35,237 nt of DNA, taken from NCBI GenBank assembly GCA_030433415.1, contig JAUIMF010000032.1:1-35237 (forward strand). The letters run 5' to 3'. The DNA is from Gammaproteobacteria bacterium. GTDB lineage: Bacteria > Pseudomonadota > Gammaproteobacteria > Pseudomonadales > Halieaceae. The notes beneath the pieces are model-generated. The model was not told the DNA's origin. It made no database searches and worked only from the letters and a program-made list of their open reading frames with translations. Position numbers and translations under genes: made by a program. Positions 26,560-34,524 of the stretch are shown here, piece after piece. Positions within the stretch are counted from its first letter, which is position 1, and each line of letters opens with the position of its first letter.

Positions 26560-27810
26560 GTGCACCGCACGGCCTTTTTTGTTGCCGGCCTCGCTTGCGT
26601 GCTGAGTTGGGCAGGCCCTGTGCAGAGCGCCGAGCTGAACGTTTCGCCCGGGGAGAGTCTCGCCGCGATCATCGCGCGGGCCAATCCCGGTGATCATCTG
26701 CTGATCGAACCAGGACGCCACAAGGGTGGCCTGCTCCTGGACCGGCCCCTGAAGCTTTCGGGGATGCCGGGTGCTGAAATCGACGGCGGGGGCGAGGGCT
26801 CCGTCATCGTTGTTGACGGACCGGACGTTCAGATCGAGGGACTTCGTATCGTCGGCTCCGGCACCAGCCACGAAACGATCGACAGCGGCGTGAAGCTTAC
26901 GGAAAACGCCACGAACGCGCGCGTTATCGGCAATCACCTGGAGGGCAATCTGTACGGTGTCGACATTCACGGAGCCCGCGATGCCCTGGTGGCGCAGAAC
27001 ACGATCGTAGGTAGCCTCGATGTGCGCATGAACGATCGAGGCAACGGTGTGTACGTGTGGAATGCGCCGGGCTCGCAAGTGGTAGGAAACACGATTCGGT
27101 TCGGGCGCGACGGGATATTCGTCAACGCAAGTCGTAACAACAGTTTTCGAGGAAATCATTTTGAAAGGCTGCGCTTCGCGGTGCACTACATGTATGCCGA
27201 CGACAGCGAGGTGATCGCCAATTACTCGCAGGACAACCACCTGGGCTACGCCATCATGTTCAGCACCGCTGTGAAGGTGCTCGACAACGTATCTGTGCGC
27301 GACCGGGACTACGGCGTGATGCTGAACTACGCCAATGATTCTCTGGTCCGCGGAAACCAGGTGTACGACAGTTCGGAGAAATGTCTCTTCATGTACAACG
27401 CCAACAAGAACGTGATCGAGGGCAACCACTTTGAGCGCTGCCAGATCGGAATTCATTTCACGGCAGGGTCGGAGCGCAATGCCGTCACAGACAACGCTTT
27501 TGTGGCCAATCGGTTGCAGGTCAAATACGTGGGGAGCCGCTATCACGACTGGTCGGGAAACTTCTGGAGCGATCACGTAGCTTCAGATGTCAACGCCGAC
27601 GGCGTCGCCGATCAACCTTTTCGCCCGAATGACCGCCTCGACCAGGTGTTATGGACCCAGCCGGCAGCACGCCTCCTGCTCGGCAGTCCCGCCCTGCAAC
27701 TCGTTCGCTGGGCGCAGCGGGCCTTTCCGACCCTGCTTCCTGGTGGCGTGACCGACACCAGCCCCTTGATGAGGCCACACAACGAGCCAGCGCTGACGGA
27801 GGTCTTTTGA
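26560..27810 (+). CDS. nosD: NosD, periplasmic copper-site maturation protein
   Basis: Periplasmic right-handed beta-helix protein (CASH-type repeats) of about 416 aa that works with NosFY in forming the CuZ sulfide-bridged cluster of NosZ. The GTG at 26560 (MHRTAFFVAGLACVLSWAG) is preferred because AGGAG lies about 7 bases upstream and it opens directly into a signal peptide ending near VQSA; a TTG ten codons earlier is possible. Repeated beta-helix turns such as RVIGNHLEGNLYGVDIHGA, QVVGNTIRFGRDGIFVNAS and VIEGNHFERCQIGIHF run through the mature protein. It is cotranscribed after nosZ and overlaps nosF by 4 nt. Confidence 0.95.
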   Translation: MHRTAFFVAGLACVLSWAGPVQSAELNVSPGESLAAIIARANPGDHLLIEPGRHKGGLLLDRPLKLSGMPGAEIDGGGEGSVIVVDGPDVQIEGLRIVGSGTSHETIDSGVKLTENATNARVIGNHLEGNLYGVDIHGARDALVAQNTIVGSLDVRMNDRGNGVYVWNAPGSQVVGNTIRFGRDGIFVNASRNNSFRGNHFERLRFAVHYMYADDSEVIANYSQDNHLGYAIMFSTAVKVLDNVSVRDRDYGVMLNYANDSLVRGNQVYDSSEKCLFMYNANKNVIEGNHFERCQIGIHFTAGSERNAVTDNAFVANRLQVKYVGSRYHDWSGNFWSDHVASDVNADGVADQPFRPNDRLDQVLWTQPAARLLLGSPALQLVRWAQRAFPTLLPGGVTDTSPLMRPHNEPALTEVF

Positions 27811-28724
27811 GTCAGGTTCTTGAGATAAACCGGGTGTCACACACTTTCGGGGATGTGCGGGCGCTTCATGATGTGTCTTTCGGTGTGGCAAGGGGTGAAA
27901 CCCTTGCCCTGGTGGGACATAACGGGGCAGGAAAAACCACGCTGTTCCGCCTGGTCCTGGGCTTCCTGCCAACGCAATGCGGCGGGATTTCCGTCAACGG
28001 TTTTGCGCCCGGGACCCGGAACGCGCAACGTGACGTGGCGTACCTGCCCGAGTCCGTCGCCTTTCCAAAAACCCTAACCGGCGAAGAGATCGTAAATTTC
28101 TATGGACGGCTCAGGGGTTGCAGCAAACAGGCCGCGCGGGACGTTCTCGACCGTGTCGGTCTTGGAGACGCACGCCGCCGCCGTTGCGGGGGCTACTCCA
28201 AGGGGATGCGGCAGCGCCTGGGGCTTGCCCAGGCCCTAGTGGCCGCGCCCCAGCTGCTATTACTAGATGAGCCCACCTCGGGGCTTGACCCGTCGTCCCG
28301 ACACACTTTCTACTCGCTTATCGACGAGATAGCCGCGACGGGGACGGCGGTCGTGCTCTCCTCCCATGGCTTGAATGAACTTCAAAATCACGTGCAACGC
28401 GTCGCCATGCTCAGCGATGGCCATCTCCTTGCCTGCGGGCACCTGGACGAACTGCTGGCGAACGCGGGGCTATCCCTGCAGCTTCTCGTCAGGGGCGGTG
28501 CCATTGACACTGAGACGATCGCCTCGAGGTTTGGCGGCCGTATGCGCCGCGACGGTCGCTGCGAAATCGACTGCACGACGGCTGAAAAACTCGCCGTCGT
28601 GCGCCAACTCCTTGCCCTTGATGCGGGGCTCGCTGAACTCGAGTTTCGGGCGCCGGGTCTCAACGACCTGTATCGCCACTTCGCCGCTGAGACTCCGATG
28701 GCGAAGCAGGAGCGCATAACGTGA
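27807..28724 (+). CDS. nosF: NosF, ABC transporter ATPase for N2O reductase maturation
   Basis: Cytoplasmic ATPase of 305 aa partnering NosY and NosD. The TTG start overlaps the nosD stop (TTGA) and follows GGAGG. Walker A is GHNGAGKTT (37-45), the ABC signature is YSKGMRQRLGLAQAL, Walker B is LLLLDEPTSGLDP, and the switch His is in LSSHGLNEL. The C-terminal extension of about 80 residues is typical of NosF. The transported species is thought to be a sulfur compound needed for the CuZ site. Its last 4 nt overlap nosY. Confidence 0.95.
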   Translation: MSQVLEINRVSHTFGDVRALHDVSFGVARGETLALVGHNGAGKTTLFRLVLGFLPTQCGGISVNGFAPGTRNAQRDVAYLPESVAFPKTLTGEEIVNFYGRLRGCSKQAARDVLDRVGLGDARRRRCGGYSKGMRQRLGLAQALVAAPQLLLLDEPTSGLDPSSRHTFYSLIDEIAATGTAVVLSSHGLNELQNHVQRVAMLSDGHLLACGHLDELLANAGLSLQLLVRGGAIDTETIASRFGGRMRRDGRCEIDCTTAEKLAVVRQLLALDAGLAELEFRAPGLNDLYRHFAAETPMAKQERIT

Positions 28725-29554
28725 GACAGATGTTTACAGTCGCTCTCCTCGAGCTTCGCCTCGGCATCCGCAGTCGCTGGGTGCTGCTATCGACGTTGAC
28801 CTTGTTGTTCTTCGCTGTGCTGCTCGTCTTCCTTGGCGCCTCTCCGACCACCGGCCTGGATGCGGATCCGATCACTCTGCTCGTCGCAAGCCTTGCGACG
28901 CTGTCCGTCTATCTGCTCCCGCTGATCGCCCTATTATTGTCCTTCGACTCGATCGCCGGAGAAGTGGATCGGGGCACCCTGCAACTCCTACTGGCCACAC
29001 CTATTCGGCGCAGTGAGCTGCTGCTGGGCAAGTTCCTCGGTCACGTCAGCGTGCTGGCAATTGCCGTTGTAATCGGCTACGGCCTAGCCGGCGGCCTCGC
29101 GCTGGCGCAAGCCGAGGGCAGCGTGACGGCGACCTCAATCACAGGTCTGCTGCGACTCATCGGGTCCAGCGTCCTTATGGGTGCCGCTTTTGTCGCCCTT
29201 GGCCTCTTGCTGAGCGCGCTGGCGCGGCAGACGGCGACCGCTGCGGCCATGGCAATCCTGACCTGGCTGCTTTGCGTAGTGCTCTACGACTTGGCGCTGC
29301 TGGGCGGCCTTGTACTTGCGCCCGACGGGTTCTTTGCCCAGACCCTCATGCCATACTTTCTACTGATCAATCCCGCCGATGCCTTCCGCGTCTTCAACAT
29401 GGCGCTGCTGGATCTTGGCGCCGCGAGCACAGGCCTGGTCGGCACCGAGGATGTTCTGCCCTTTCCGGCCGCGGCCGCCCTGGCCAGCCCGGTGTTGGCA
29501 ACATTGCTGGTTCTTGCTCTTTGCATCGTTCGTTTCAAGAGGATTCAACCGTGA
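28721..29554 (+). CDS. nosY: NosY, ABC-2 type permease of the Nos system
   Basis: Inner-membrane permease of 277 aa with six predicted helices (for example WVLLSTLTLLFFAVLLVF and LITLLVASLATLSVYLLP). The segment LSFDSIAGEVDRGTLQLLLATPIRRSELLLGKFLG is the coupling region typical of ABC-2 permeases that contact the ATPase. It forms the NosDFY complex. The GTG start overlaps the nosF stop (GTGA), and its own stop overlaps the nosL start. Confidence 0.94.
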   Translation: MRQMFTVALLELRLGIRSRWVLLSTLTLLFFAVLLVFLGASPTTGLDADPITLLVASLATLSVYLLPLIALLLSFDSIAGEVDRGTLQLLLATPIRRSELLLGKFLGHVSVLAIAVVIGYGLAGGLALAQAEGSVTATSITGLLRLIGSSVLMGAAFVALGLLLSALARQTATAAAMAILTWLLCVVLYDLALLGGLVLAPDGFFAQTLMPYFLLINPADAFRVFNMALLDLGAASTGLVGTEDVLPFPAAAALASPVLATLLVLALCIVRFKRIQP

Positions 29555-30063
29555 GAGTTTTAAGCATCGGAGTGCTATGCCTGTTTGTCGCGATTTGCGC
29601 TGCGTGCGAGCCCCAGCCGCAGGCAGACAGCGCGGCCCCAAACCCCGCCACACTCACGCCGGACGCCATCGGGTACTACTGCCGGATGGCCCTGGTCGAG
29701 CACAGCGGACCTCAGGCGCAGATGTATGTCGAGGGCGAGGCGGAACCCATTTGGTTCTCACAGGTCCGCGATGCGGTCGTGTACCTGCGCTCCCCGGAGG
29801 AACTACGCCGGGCAACGGCGATTTTCGTCAGCGACATGGCCACGGCACCAAGCTGGGAAGAGCCGGGCGTCGATAATTGGATTCCCCTGGAGTCAGCGCA
29901 TCTGGTCATCGAGTCGGCGCGATCCGGAGGAATGGGGGCTCCAGAGGTCGTCCCCTTTGGCACCGAAGGTGCCGCCCAGGCATTCGTGGCACAGCACGGG
30001 GGCCGCATCGTCCAGCTCGAGGACGTTCCGGACAGTTACGTGCTGAGCGCCATGGCGATGTAA
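29551..30063 (+). CDS. nosL: NosL, outer-membrane lipoprotein copper chaperone
   Basis: Lipoprotein of 170 aa that delivers Cu(I) to NosZ. The GTG start (MRVLSIGVLCLFVAICAACEP) opens a lipoprotein signal with a lipobox ending at a Cys near residue 19-21. The copper-binding region CRM in GYYCRMALVEHSGPQAQMYVEG matches NosL, and FVSDM with a Met follows. The start overlaps the nosY stop (GTGA), and AGAGGA lies about 8 bases upstream. It is the sixth gene of nosRZDFYL. Confidence 0.93.
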   Translation: MRVLSIGVLCLFVAICAACEPQPQADSAAPNPATLTPDAIGYYCRMALVEHSGPQAQMYVEGEAEPIWFSQVRDAVVYLRSPEELRRATAIFVSDMATAPSWEEPGVDNWIPLESAHLVIESARSGGMGAPEVVPFGTEGAAQAFVAQHGGRIVQLEDVPDSYVLSAMAM

Positions 30064-30077
30064 GTGTACTCCGGCAC

Positions 30078-31091
30078 GTGAAAGAGCAAGCTAGCTACCC
30101 TGTGTCACGACGTGGCGCCCTGCAATTGCTTGGCAGTGTTGCTCTGCTACCGGTGTTAGGCGCCGTCGAAGGACGAGACGAACTTCGCTACGCTGCCGGT
30201 ATGGCCCACTGGAGCGGCGCGGCCCTCGGGGGATCCGCGGAGATACGGTTCAGCGCCGACAACGAAGCGAGGGCCCTAGATCTGCTCGAGAGAGCCATTC
30301 GCGAGACGAACCGGCTGGAACGCATCTTCAGCCTCTACCGTGTCGATAGTACGCTCATGCGGTTAAATCAGCAGGGATCTCTGCTCATCCCGCCCCCAGA
30401 ACTCCTCGAACTGCTCTCTATCGTGGATCTCGTTCACCGCCTGACTGACGGAGTCTTCGACCCGACGATTCAGCCGCTTTGGCGGTTGTACGCCGAGACC
30501 GGCGGCAAACCAGATCCGGAGGCGCTGATGGCCGCTCGAAACCTGGTCGGTTGGCATCGAGTGCGCTACGACACGCAAGAAGTACACCTGGGCCCGCCTG
30601 GGGCAAGACTGTCGCTGAACGGGATTGCCCAGGGCTTCATCACCGATCGCGTCACGAATCTCCTGCTTGATGAGGGCGTCGACAGTGCACTTGTCAATCT
30701 GGGAGAGATTCGGGTGATCGGCCACGCTCCCGACGGTGAACCCTGGAGCGTTGGCCTTGCGGATACAGCTGACGGCGCTGCGGAGTGTCGCGTTCAACTC
30801 GTCGACTCGGCGATCGCGACATCGGCCAGCGCCGCGACGACCTTCGACGGCACGGCGAGTCATATTCTCGATCCTCGGAACGGGATGCCGGCAACCTTCC
30901 GTTGGCGGCGCGTCAGCGTCATGCATCCCTCCGCGGCGATCTGCGACGGGATCGCGACGGCGGGGGTGCTGCTTGAGGAGACCGCGCTGGCGGCGATCAC
31001 AAGGCAATTGCCCGGGACCACCGTTCTCGCGCTTCCGCGTGACGGGCAGCTACGCTCGTACCCCGCAAAAGCGCACAGTCAGTGCAGATAA
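30078..31091 (+). CDS. nosX: NosX, ApbE-family FAD:protein FMN transferase
   Basis: Periplasmic flavin transferase of 337 aa that attaches FMN covalently to NosR. A Tat-like signal SRRGALQLLGSVALLP lies near the N-terminus. The ApbE core motifs are LSLNGIAQGFITDRV (FAD and metal site), ALVNLGEIRVIGH and SAAICDGIATAGVLL with the catalytic-site Asp. The GTG at 30078 is the best start, 14 nt after nosL, although its ribosome binding site is weak. It closes the nosRZDFYLX operon and pairs functionally with the SGATVT motif of NosR. Confidence 0.92.
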   Translation: MKEQASYPVSRRGALQLLGSVALLPVLGAVEGRDELRYAAGMAHWSGAALGGSAEIRFSADNEARALDLLERAIRETNRLERIFSLYRVDSTLMRLNQQGSLLIPPPELLELLSIVDLVHRLTDGVFDPTIQPLWRLYAETGGKPDPEALMAARNLVGWHRVRYDTQEVHLGPPGARLSLNGIAQGFITDRVTNLLLDEGVDSALVNLGEIRVIGHAPDGEPWSVGLADTADGAAECRVQLVDSAIATSASAATTFDGTASHILDPRNGMPATFRWRRVSVMHPSAAICDGIATAGVLLEETALAAITRQLPGTTVLALPRDGQLRSYPAKAHSQCR

Positions 31092-31159
31092 CGGCCCTGA
31101 GCCGCTTCCGTGGGGGCGTCTTTTGCACACGCAAAAAAGGCGGCATCTTTTAATGTGTA

Positions 31160-32060
31160 TGGGCCCGGTAAGCCGGAGGGTCTTTCGTTTGAGTTGGTAG
31201 TTCAGTTGTCTCACGGTGCTCGCTCTCTGGTAAGTGTTTCTGACCACCTGGGGGCCTGAGCCAACCAAGTCCGAAAATCGGCGAAGGTCTCGGGACACCA
31301 CTCCCGTACAACCTGAACATGCCTGGTAACAGGCAACGCGGGTTCTCTCCTGTGGGAGATGGGTTCCGCGCGGAACCAACAGGCCCGGTTAGGCCCGTCT
31401 TGAACTGCATCAACTCCTTTGCGATGTGCTGACGTTGATGAATGGGATCGACCGTTAGGTCTCTCCCGGTGAATGACCATCAGCTTGATGGTCGAGGGCC
31501 TGCTGTACCGGTAAGCACGGCAGGTCATGTGCCCTTGTGGGCGGCATTGAATGGCGGGCTTGGGCCCGATGTGACGCGACCCGAGGGTCGGTGTTGGAAG
31601 ATGGACCGGCGACCTTTCGGTCGCTGCGCAGTGTTCGGTCCGACTGCGCGGATGCCCGGTTTGACCGGAGTCGAGGGTGGGCACCCTCTGCCACTGAACC
31701 GCAGTGGCCACGGATCAACCGTATCTGCCCGCAGTGTAGTAACCCATAATTCGGTAAGCACTGGAGAATTCGGCCCGCAGGCGGCGTGGTTACTGCGTTT
31801 GCCGCCCGCGTCACTACCCCGCTTTGCTCGCTAGTGACACGGACAGCGTACCGGCGAGGCACCCATCGTGCCAGGATTGGCCTGGCACGAACGAGTGCTC
31901 GAACCTCTCGAACGTATGATGACACGGCGATGGTTGCGGCGCCGATCCTGTCAACGTCCCGCGGTGATTGCTTCACAATCCCCTTAGGACACGTGTCGAT
32001 CGGCACGCCTACCGCGCCAGTCGGAACACATTGCTTTGCTCAAGGGCTCTTGTCTGAGAA
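31160..32060 (+). ncRNA. Candidate large ornate structured RNA (unclassified)
   Basis: About 900 bp with no credible protein gene and an exceptional density of stem-loops. Examples are GCCTG-GTAA-CAGGC (31321-31334), 6 bp at 31362-31377, 7 bp pairing 31408-31414 with 31434-31440, 8 bp at 31475-31493, 8 bp with a T-G wobble at 31499-31524, 8 bp with a G-T wobble at 31607-31626, and 6 bp at 31673-31688. Others are 6 bp at 31691-31707, 7 bp pairing 31738-31744 with 31788-31794 around an inner hairpin, 7 bp at 31810-31838, and 10 bp at 31866-31890. The wobbles and the GTAA tetraloop favour the plus strand. One hairpin (31609-31624) gives a GAAA loop on the other strand, so orientation is not certain. 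GGTAAG/C recurs five times. Size and style recall large RNAs such as GOLLD, ROOL or OLE, but I cannot place it in a class. The ends are approximate. Confidence 0.6.
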
Positions 32061-32085
32061 CGCCTTATGAACGCAACAACAACAA

Positions 32086-32619
32086 CTACGATTTATTCGC
32101 CGTGAGGTCAGTGATCAGCTCTTGAAACTCTGCCCAAAAATCCTCGGGCACACGGCCTTCGAAGTGCAAATCTGGCTGAATTTGCTGCGCGGGCTCTAGT
32201 TGTGTGTTGGGTAGTAGTTGTTTGTTGTTTACTAGGTTTATATCAGTAGTAGGTAATGCTTCCGGTTTCACCGTCCCCGGTGGTGCCGTATCCGGGAAAG
32301 CCGTTTCCGGAGTATCCGTGTACGGCACTTCGTACACGGCGTAGCTGCCGCCGCGCACGCGACCATCGCGAGTGCGGTTCTTTTCATAACGCAGATAATG
32401 GAACCGGCGCAGTAATGCCAGCAGCCTGTATATGCCGTCGCGTCCGAGATCCCCGCGCTTCTGCAGATCCTTCACGCGCACCTGCCAGTCGTCGGGCTTC
32501 GACAGCAGGTAGACCAGCAGGCCACGCGCCGCCCAGGACAGGCGCGCGTCCTCGATGGCGCGCTGGTCAATAGTGACCCACCGCTTTCGGCCCGACACAC
32601 GGTGAATGGTCCGCGTCAC
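32086..32619 (-). CDS. Winged-helix replication-type protein of the island
   Basis: Protein of 177 aa. The N-terminal part (about 10-85; WVTIDQRAIEDARLSWAARGLLVYLLSKPDDWQVRVKDLQKRGD) matches the helix-turn-helix domain of phage and plasmid replication-organiser proteins, where the ARGLLVYLLSKPDDW stretch is a recognisable signature. The middle is a Pro/Thr-rich linker (about 100-135), and the C-terminus (DFWAEFQELITDL) is a short acidic helix like partner-binding tails. The GTG start overlaps the upstream gene stop (GTGA). It may initiate replication of the excised island or act as a regulator. No other replication gene is seen. Confidence 0.72.
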   Translation of the reverse strand: MTRTIHRVSGRKRWVTIDQRAIEDARLSWAARGLLVYLLSKPDDWQVRVKDLQKRGDLGRDGIYRLLALLRRFHYLRYEKNRTRDGRVRGGSYAVYEVPYTDTPETAFPDTAPPGTVKPEALPTTDINLVNNKQLLPNTQLEPAQQIQPDLHFEGRVPEDFWAEFQELITDLTANKS

Positions 32620-32873
32620 GGCTGATCACCGAAATCACTGCTAATGATGCGGGCGACCTCCGCAGCCGGGTAATACACACGCCGGCCGATCCGGCAGCCG
32701 CAATCTTTGAGGTCGCGCGTCCTCTGGTCGGCAGGGTGACCGAGGCTATAGCGCAGGCCACCCGAGGTTCGCCCGAGCAGCGCTGCGAGCTGATCGTGCG
32801 TCAGCAGCGGGCCGTAGCGCTCTGTCAGTTGCGCTGACAGGTAACTTTGCATCGAGATCGGTTTGCCTTCCAT
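32616..32873 (-). CDS. Small HTH DNA-binding protein (plasmid/ICE type)
   Basis: Protein of 85 aa starting MEGKPISMQSYLSAQL after AAGGAGAGG. It contains LLTHDQLAALLGRTSGGLRYSL, a helix-turn-helix, and RIGRRVYYPAAEVARII, the wing-like segment found in AlpA/excisionase-type proteins. It is translationally coupled with the replication-type gene downstream and divergent from the excisionase-like gene across a 209-bp region with direct repeats. It is likely the regulator or accessory DNA-binding protein of the integration module. Confidence 0.75.
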   Translation of the reverse strand: MEGKPISMQSYLSAQLTERYGPLLTHDQLAALLGRTSGGLRYSLGHPADQRTRDLKDCGCRIGRRVYYPAAEVARIISSDFGDQP

Positions 32874-32946
32874 GGCCTCTCCTTGGCTATTCTTCTTTCG
32901 CGGAGTGGCAAGGAGAACTCACCGTGCCTGCGGTGGTCACCGGATA

Positions 32947-33013
32947 ACCACGCCAGGCTATGCATGCCTTTGTGCACAGCAGCATCCACAGAAACCACGT
33001 CACGGATGCATGC
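32947..33013 (+). repeat. Direct repeats in the divergent promoter of the mobility module
   Basis: Two copies of a composite motif, ACCACG followed 6-7 bp later by ATGCATGC (32947-32967 and 32994-33013), offset by about 46-47 bp. Two further ACCACG copies, both as GGGACCACG, lie at 33036-33041 and 33067-33072. They are candidate operators or iterons for the adjacent HTH proteins. Confidence 0.5.
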
Positions 33014-33082
33014 GGTTCGGCGTTTCCGTTTCGGGACCACGGCATCACGATTACCGCGAAATAGGGACCACGTGGACTACTC

Positions 33083-33502
33083 ATGGACCAGACAGATGCC
33101 CAAAAAGGTCGAGCAGCGCTCGCACCACCCTACCCGCATACGCCGCAGACAGCCCCGCGGCTGTTGCGCGTCCGCGATGCGCCGGCATACGCCGGTGTTG
33201 ACCGGAACAAGTTCAATACCCTGTTCCGTCCCCACCTGACCGAGATTCCCCTGGGCCGGCAGGCGCTCGCCTTTGACCGGATTGAATTGGACGCCCTCAT
33301 CGACGACTATATCTCGCGCAACGGGCGTCGTCCGAAGGCCTCACAACTTGAGGACGACACATGTCAAAACGCAACCAAATGCCGGGACTCCGTCTCAAAG
33401 GCGGTATCTGGCACATCGAAAAACGCTGTAAGTACTGCGAAGGAGGCTGGCTCCGGGAAAGCACGGGCACATCTAGCCGCGCTGAAGCAGAAGAAGTCCT
33501 GA
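33083..33502 (+). CDS. Excisionase-like DNA-binding protein overlapping the integrase
   Basis: Protein of 139 aa. The central region LLRVRDAPAYAGVDRNKFNTLFRPHLTEIPLGRQALAFDRIELDALIDDYI (about 29-80) follows the pattern of winged-helix excisionase/AlpA proteins: a V-x-x-A-x-Y-x-GV recognition helix and a wing ending in a DALID helix. The last 48 residues are polar and Lys-rich (AALKQKKS) and lie in a different frame over the first 142 nt of the integrase gene, an unusually long overlap. The ribosome binding site is weak. It is probably the directionality factor or a regulator of the integrase. Confidence 0.68.
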   Translation: MDQTDAQKGRAALAPPYPHTPQTAPRLLRVRDAPAYAGVDRNKFNTLFRPHLTEIPLGRQALAFDRIELDALIDDYISRNGRRPKASQLEDDTCQNATKCRDSVSKAVSGTSKNAVSTAKEAGSGKARAHLAALKQKKS

Positions 33503-34524
33503 TCCGACGACTGGCGGAACTCAGGGTCAACTCTGAACGCAAAGCAGAGTCTGTGTTTACCTTCGAGGAGGCCGCACTTCGCTACCTGGAGGATGTCGCC
33601 GAGAAGTCATCGGCCGAAACCATCGCAATGCATATCGATCAAATGTCCCCGTTTATCGGCCACCTTCCGCTGGAGCACGTGCACGACGGCACGGTAAAAC
33701 CGTTCGTCGATCACGAGCGTCAACGAGGGGTCGGCCCCAAGACGGTGAACAATGCGCTCGGGATCATCGCGACCATCCTGAAACGCGCCGCGGGCAAATG
33801 GCGAACCGAGGAAGGTATTCCCTGGCTTCGTCAGGCGCCCGCAATACTGACGCGCCTGTCGCTGGTCGGGCACCGCCGTAAGCCTTACCCGCTATCGTGG
33901 GACGAGCAGGATCAACTGCTACGTTGCCTGCCTCGCCACCTCGTGGACCCGGTGCTGTTTGCCGTGAACACGGGCTGTCGTGAACAGGAAATCTGCGGCC
34001 TTCGCTGGGACTGGGAAGTACAAGTCCCTGCGCTGGGCACGTCGGTGTTTGTATTGCCGGAGAGCGAGACCAAGACGCGCACGGAGCGGATCGTTGTTCT
34101 GAACAGCATCGCTCAGCGCATCATCGAGGCTTGCAGGCAGCAGCGCGGGGCATCGGGCTACGTGTTTGAGTACCGGGGCAAACGCCTCAGTACGCTGCGC
34201 ACCTCCGCCTGGCGCCGCGCGTGGACGCGTGCGGGGCTGCCGGAAGACCCGATGGTCATGAAGGGCGTTCACAACCTGCGTCACACCTGTGGCCGCAGAC
34301 TGCGCGCCGCCGGCGTGCCGCTTGAAACCAGGAAACTACTGCTCGGCCACGCGAGTGGCGATATCACCACCCACTACTCCGCAGCAGAGCTAGGGGAACT
34401 GCTGTCGGCGGCTGAGCGGATTACGGATCGAGGCACTGCACAACTGCCTGCGCTGGCCATTATTCAGGGCCAAAAACAGAGTGTCGGAAAAACGTCGGAA
34501 ATAAAAAAAGGGTTACGAGCGTGA
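33361..34524 (+). CDS. Tyrosine recombinase / site-specific integrase
   Basis: Island integrase of 387 aa. The N-terminus has a small Cys pair (CKYCEGGW, about 22-29) and an arm-binding-like domain. A SAM-like core-binding domain spans about 60-150 (SVFTFEEAALRYLEDVAEKS; GVGPKTVNNALGIIATILKRA). The catalytic domain shows Arg in NTGCREQEICGLRW, HxxR in HNLRHTCGRRL, His in LLLGHASG and the nucleophile Tyr in ITTHYSAAELGEL. The start ATG follows GAGGA. It reads toward the adjacent tRNA-Arg, whose 3' half is the attachment site. All catalytic residues are present, so it is probably functional. The 3' end contains a candidate arm-binding site and the arm of a terminator. Confidence 0.96.
   Translation: MSKRNQMPGLRLKGGIWHIEKRCKYCEGGWLRESTGTSSRAEAEEVLIRRLAELRVNSERKAESVFTFEEAALRYLEDVAEKSSAETIAMHIDQMSPFIGHLPLEHVHDGTVKPFVDHERQRGVGPKTVNNALGIIATILKRAAGKWRTEEGIPWLRQAPAILTRLSLVGHRRKPYPLSWDEQDQLLRCLPRHLVDPVLFAVNTGCREQEICGLRWDWEVQVPALGTSVFVLPESETKTRTERIVVLNSIAQRIIEACRQQRGASGYVFEYRGKRLSTLRTSAWRRAWTRAGLPEDPMVMKGVHNLRHTCGRRLRAAGVPLETRKLLLGHASGDITTHYSAAELGELLSAAERITDRGTAQLPALAIIQGQKQSVGKTSEIKKGLRA
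34482..34500 (+). promoter_or_regulatory. Candidate integrase arm-binding site R1
   Basis: TGTCGGAAAAACGTCGGAA, identical to the site at 9508-9526, lies within the last codons of the integrase gene about 50 bp from the right attachment site. Confidence 0.65.

Noticed and set aside
25861..27576. 571-codon open frame on the minus strand across nosZ and nosD
   Set aside because: It lies antisense to two certain genes, its translation is His/Val-rich without domains, and long antisense frames are expected in GC-rich DNA.
31190..31210. tRNA D-arm-like sequence (GAGTTGGTAGTTCAGTTG)
   Set aside because: No matching acceptor, anticodon or T arm follows.
31455..32006. 183-codon minus-strand frame and others (31211-31711) in the structured region
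   Set aside because: Arg/Ser/Pro-rich translations without domains or ribosome binding sites; several overlapping frames are equally open, and the stem-loop density explains the region better.
31160..32060. Group II or group I intron, RNase P RNA or tmRNA
   Set aside because: No GUGYG start, domain V-like hairpin or intron-encoded protein for group II; no tag reading frame with tRNA-like ends for tmRNA; no RNase P consensus blocks recognised.
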